Assembly (NCBI RefSeq): GCF_036906915.1
Contig: NZ_JBAKHX010000079.1
Span: 1 to 35,166 of the forward strand
From: Phytohabitans sp036906915
Lineage (GTDB): Bacteria; Actinomycetota; Actinomycetes; Mycobacteriales; Micromonosporaceae
Direction of reading: 5' to 3'
DNA: 35,166 bases
Shown: positions 33,876-35,166 of the stretch, one piece after another
How the letters are laid out: every line of letters begins with the position of its first letter
Position numbering within the stretch: the first letter of the stretch is position 1
Translations under genes and position numbers: made by a program
The notes under the pieces: generated by a model
Told to the model about the DNA's origin: nothing
Databases searched by the model: none
What the model saw: only the letters and a program-made list of their open reading frames with translations

Positions 33876-34853
33876 ATGATGGACAAGTTGCAGAGCAAGA
33901 TTGTTTCACAGCTCTTAGATGCATCCAATAGCTTTATCCGCACAGGAAGTTCCGAGAACTGGGAGCCCGGCCCGGTGAAGGCTCTGCCGGAACCGGGTGA
34001 CCCTACCAACCCGCTCGGCGTGTGGTGGGAGTCGTTCATCCTTACTGTAGCGTTGCAGGGAGATACGCCGGAGGTACATCAGCGGATTTTGGCCGCGCCA
34101 TTTGAGTCGCTGGGTTTCCAAACCGTATTTGAGGCATTCAAGGCGAGCCAGCTTTACGCCATATCTGCAGCGCGTCACATCGCGGCAGTTGCGCATCTCT
34201 TGTCTTCCGATTCAGTCGGAATCCAACCGGTCCTCACCGCTTCGAGAGCCGTCGCGGAGTCCAGTGCGCGCGCCTACTGGCTCGCGGACCTTGAGATTAA
34301 CGGCAGGGAGAGGGCGCGTCGATGGGTCAACAACGAACTCGTTGAACTTCACCACCTGCGCTCTTTCAGCAAGGCAGAGGATCGTAAGTTCGTAACCGAA
34401 CGCGAGAAGCGGGCGAACGACCTCGGTCGGTTGCTCGACTTCCCTCGATCGAGCAGCAAAGAGGGTAAACCGTATTTCTTCGGCGAGCGGCCGCCCAGCA
34501 TAACAGGGCTGATGGAGGCATGCCGACCTGGTAGCAGCCACTCCTACGCAATGGCTTCATCAGTCCTACATGCGAACACCTTCATACTCAAACACCTAGG
34601 ATCTTTCGACTGGGTAACCGTCGAACTCGACGAGGCGACGGAGCAGTCGAGGATTATGTCAGAAAGTGAGCTCAGGTCAGTCGCGATCTCCCTGAAGGAT
34701 TCCGTTGCTCTCTTCGGGCAGTCCACCGTAGCTCTTATTGAGCAGTTCGGGTGGCATAAGGAGGATCATTACATGAAGTTCATCGAACTCTTGGTAACTC
34801 TTATGAAAGTTGTCGAGCCGAATGAGGCTCGCGCGCTCGAAGGCGATACCTGA
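33876..34853 (+). CDS. Helical RAxxE protein, distant relative of the 26903 gene
   Basis: A 325-residue protein with tandem ATG codons after AGGGCGGCG. A central block SRAVAESSARAYWL (Arg124, Glu128) is followed by RERARRWVNNELVELHH, and later SYAMASSVLHANTF. It shares these blocks with the 26903 gene, roughly as R-A-x-x-E-x-x-A then W-L. The first 100 residues differ and are acidic (PEPGDPTNPLGVWWESF). G+C is visibly lower than in the element backbone. It may be a defence or abortive-infection protein; function is unknown. Confidence 0.75.
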   Translation: MMDKLQSKIVSQLLDASNSFIRTGSSENWEPGPVKALPEPGDPTNPLGVWWESFILTVALQGDTPEVHQRILAAPFESLGFQTVFEAFKASQLYAISAARHIAAVAHLLSSDSVGIQPVLTASRAVAESSARAYWLADLEINGRERARRWVNNELVELHHLRSFSKAEDRKFVTEREKRANDLGRLLDFPRSSSKEGKPYFFGERPPSITGLMEACRPGSSHSYAMASSVLHANTFILKHLGSFDWVTVELDEATEQSRIMSESELRSVAISLKDSVALFGQSTVALIEQFGWHKEDHYMKFIELLVTLMKVVEPNEARALEGDT

Positions 34854-35114
34854 TTACGTGATCTCATGGCTTGCGCTACGAAAGTTCTCGCGCGCTCTCA
34901 TCGGCAAATGAGCGAGTTAGGCATGGGTCCTCGTTGTTTGCGTTCCTAACCCGACCCGCAGTCGACACGTCAAGATCGACAGGTCGTTGTCCGCAAGATG
35001 CCGGCCAGGACGCGGCGCGCTGCGCGTCGTCGCCGAGGGCATGAAGACGGCGGACCTGCGAGCCGCGCTCGTCTCTGCTCAGCGCGCGGTCATTGAAGTC
35101 TGACTAGTGCCGCG
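34854..35114. other. Gene-less stretch before the window end
   Basis: No intact gene is seen. A plus-strand frame ends LRVVAEGMKTADLRAALVSA with a stop at about 35103 and could be the tail of a broken gene. A CTCAT/ATGAG dyad lies near 34900-34915. Confidence 0.4.
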
Positions 35115-35166
35115 TCACGCAACCTTGATCGTGTAATCGGGGTGGCGGATCTTGGAGTCGGGGGCG
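35115..35166 (-). CDS. Possible C-terminal end of a gene that continues beyond the window
   Basis: The minus-strand frame is open to the window edge and ends APDSKIRHPDYTIKVA at a TGA at 35115-35117. Only 16 codons are visible, so no family can be named. Confidence 0.3.
   Translation of the reverse strand, partial: APDSKIRHPDYTIKVA

Noticed and set aside
1..35166. tRNA, rRNA, CRISPR array or insertion sequence
   Set aside because: No cloverleaf-like element, no regular spaced repeats and no transposase were seen; the integrase's attachment site could not be located.

Overview
The window is a very G+C-rich stretch of actinomycete DNA, with frequent GTG starts, strong third-position G/C, and short 1-17 nt gene overlaps. 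Gene content suggests a filamentous actinomycete such as a Micromonospora, Streptomyces or Pseudonocardia relative. I could not fix the genus. It reads as the right-hand part of a type IV secretion-based integrative and conjugative element (ICE) or conjugative plasmid, running into a defence-rich accessory island.

Region by region. (1) 1-5659: end of the transfer operon. It holds the tail of an upstream gene, a VirB4-like ATPase and a membrane-anchored VirD4/TraD-like coupling ATPase, joined by ATGA-type overlaps and closed by a hairpin, followed by a replication-relaxation family gene. (2) 5747-7593, minus strand: a two-gene conflict cassette, with a small adaptor of the effector-associated constant component (EACC1) type upstream of a caspase fused to the zinc-finger and C-terminal substrate-binding parts of a DnaJ chaperone. 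An upstream region carries a cluster of CTGACAG-type inverted repeats. (3) 8238-11684: element backbone genes of unknown function, ending in a protein with three winged-helix-like segments and a near-perfect terminator. (4) 11894-16532, minus strand: an integration module (tyrosine recombinase, small Cro/CI-type regulator, large zinc-finger protein with a degenerate recombinase C-terminus), plus a hypothetical gene. (5) 16732-19960: DUF932 gene, ParB-like small gene, Cys-rich small gene and a two-domain cell-wall hydrolase suited to conjugation. Hairpins separate several of these genes. (6) 20078-22731: remnants, a zinc-binding hypothetical, a flavoprotein and a beta-rich hypothetical.

(7) 23031-34853: defence-like island, partly with visibly lower G+C. 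It contains a Mrr-like nuclease fused to a very long helical-repeat region; a DUF6884-like remnant and a HEAT-like small protein; two distantly similar helical proteins about 6 kb apart; an HTH-HEAT protein divergent from a two-helix membrane peptide; and an apparent NLR-type cell-death pair. In that pair a small effector (30234-30602) ends in a RHIM-like amyloid motif that is repeated at the N-terminus of the adjacent NLR (30614-33139). The NLR itself carries two successive STAND NTPase modules, an NB-ARC with an MHD motif and then a NACHT.

The most interesting systems are the EACC1/caspase-DnaJ cassette and the amyloid-motif-coupled effector plus tandem NB-ARC/NACHT protein. Both look like abortive-infection or programmed-death modules carried by a mobile element. 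All functional statements rest on motif reading and remembered family knowledge; no database search was possible.
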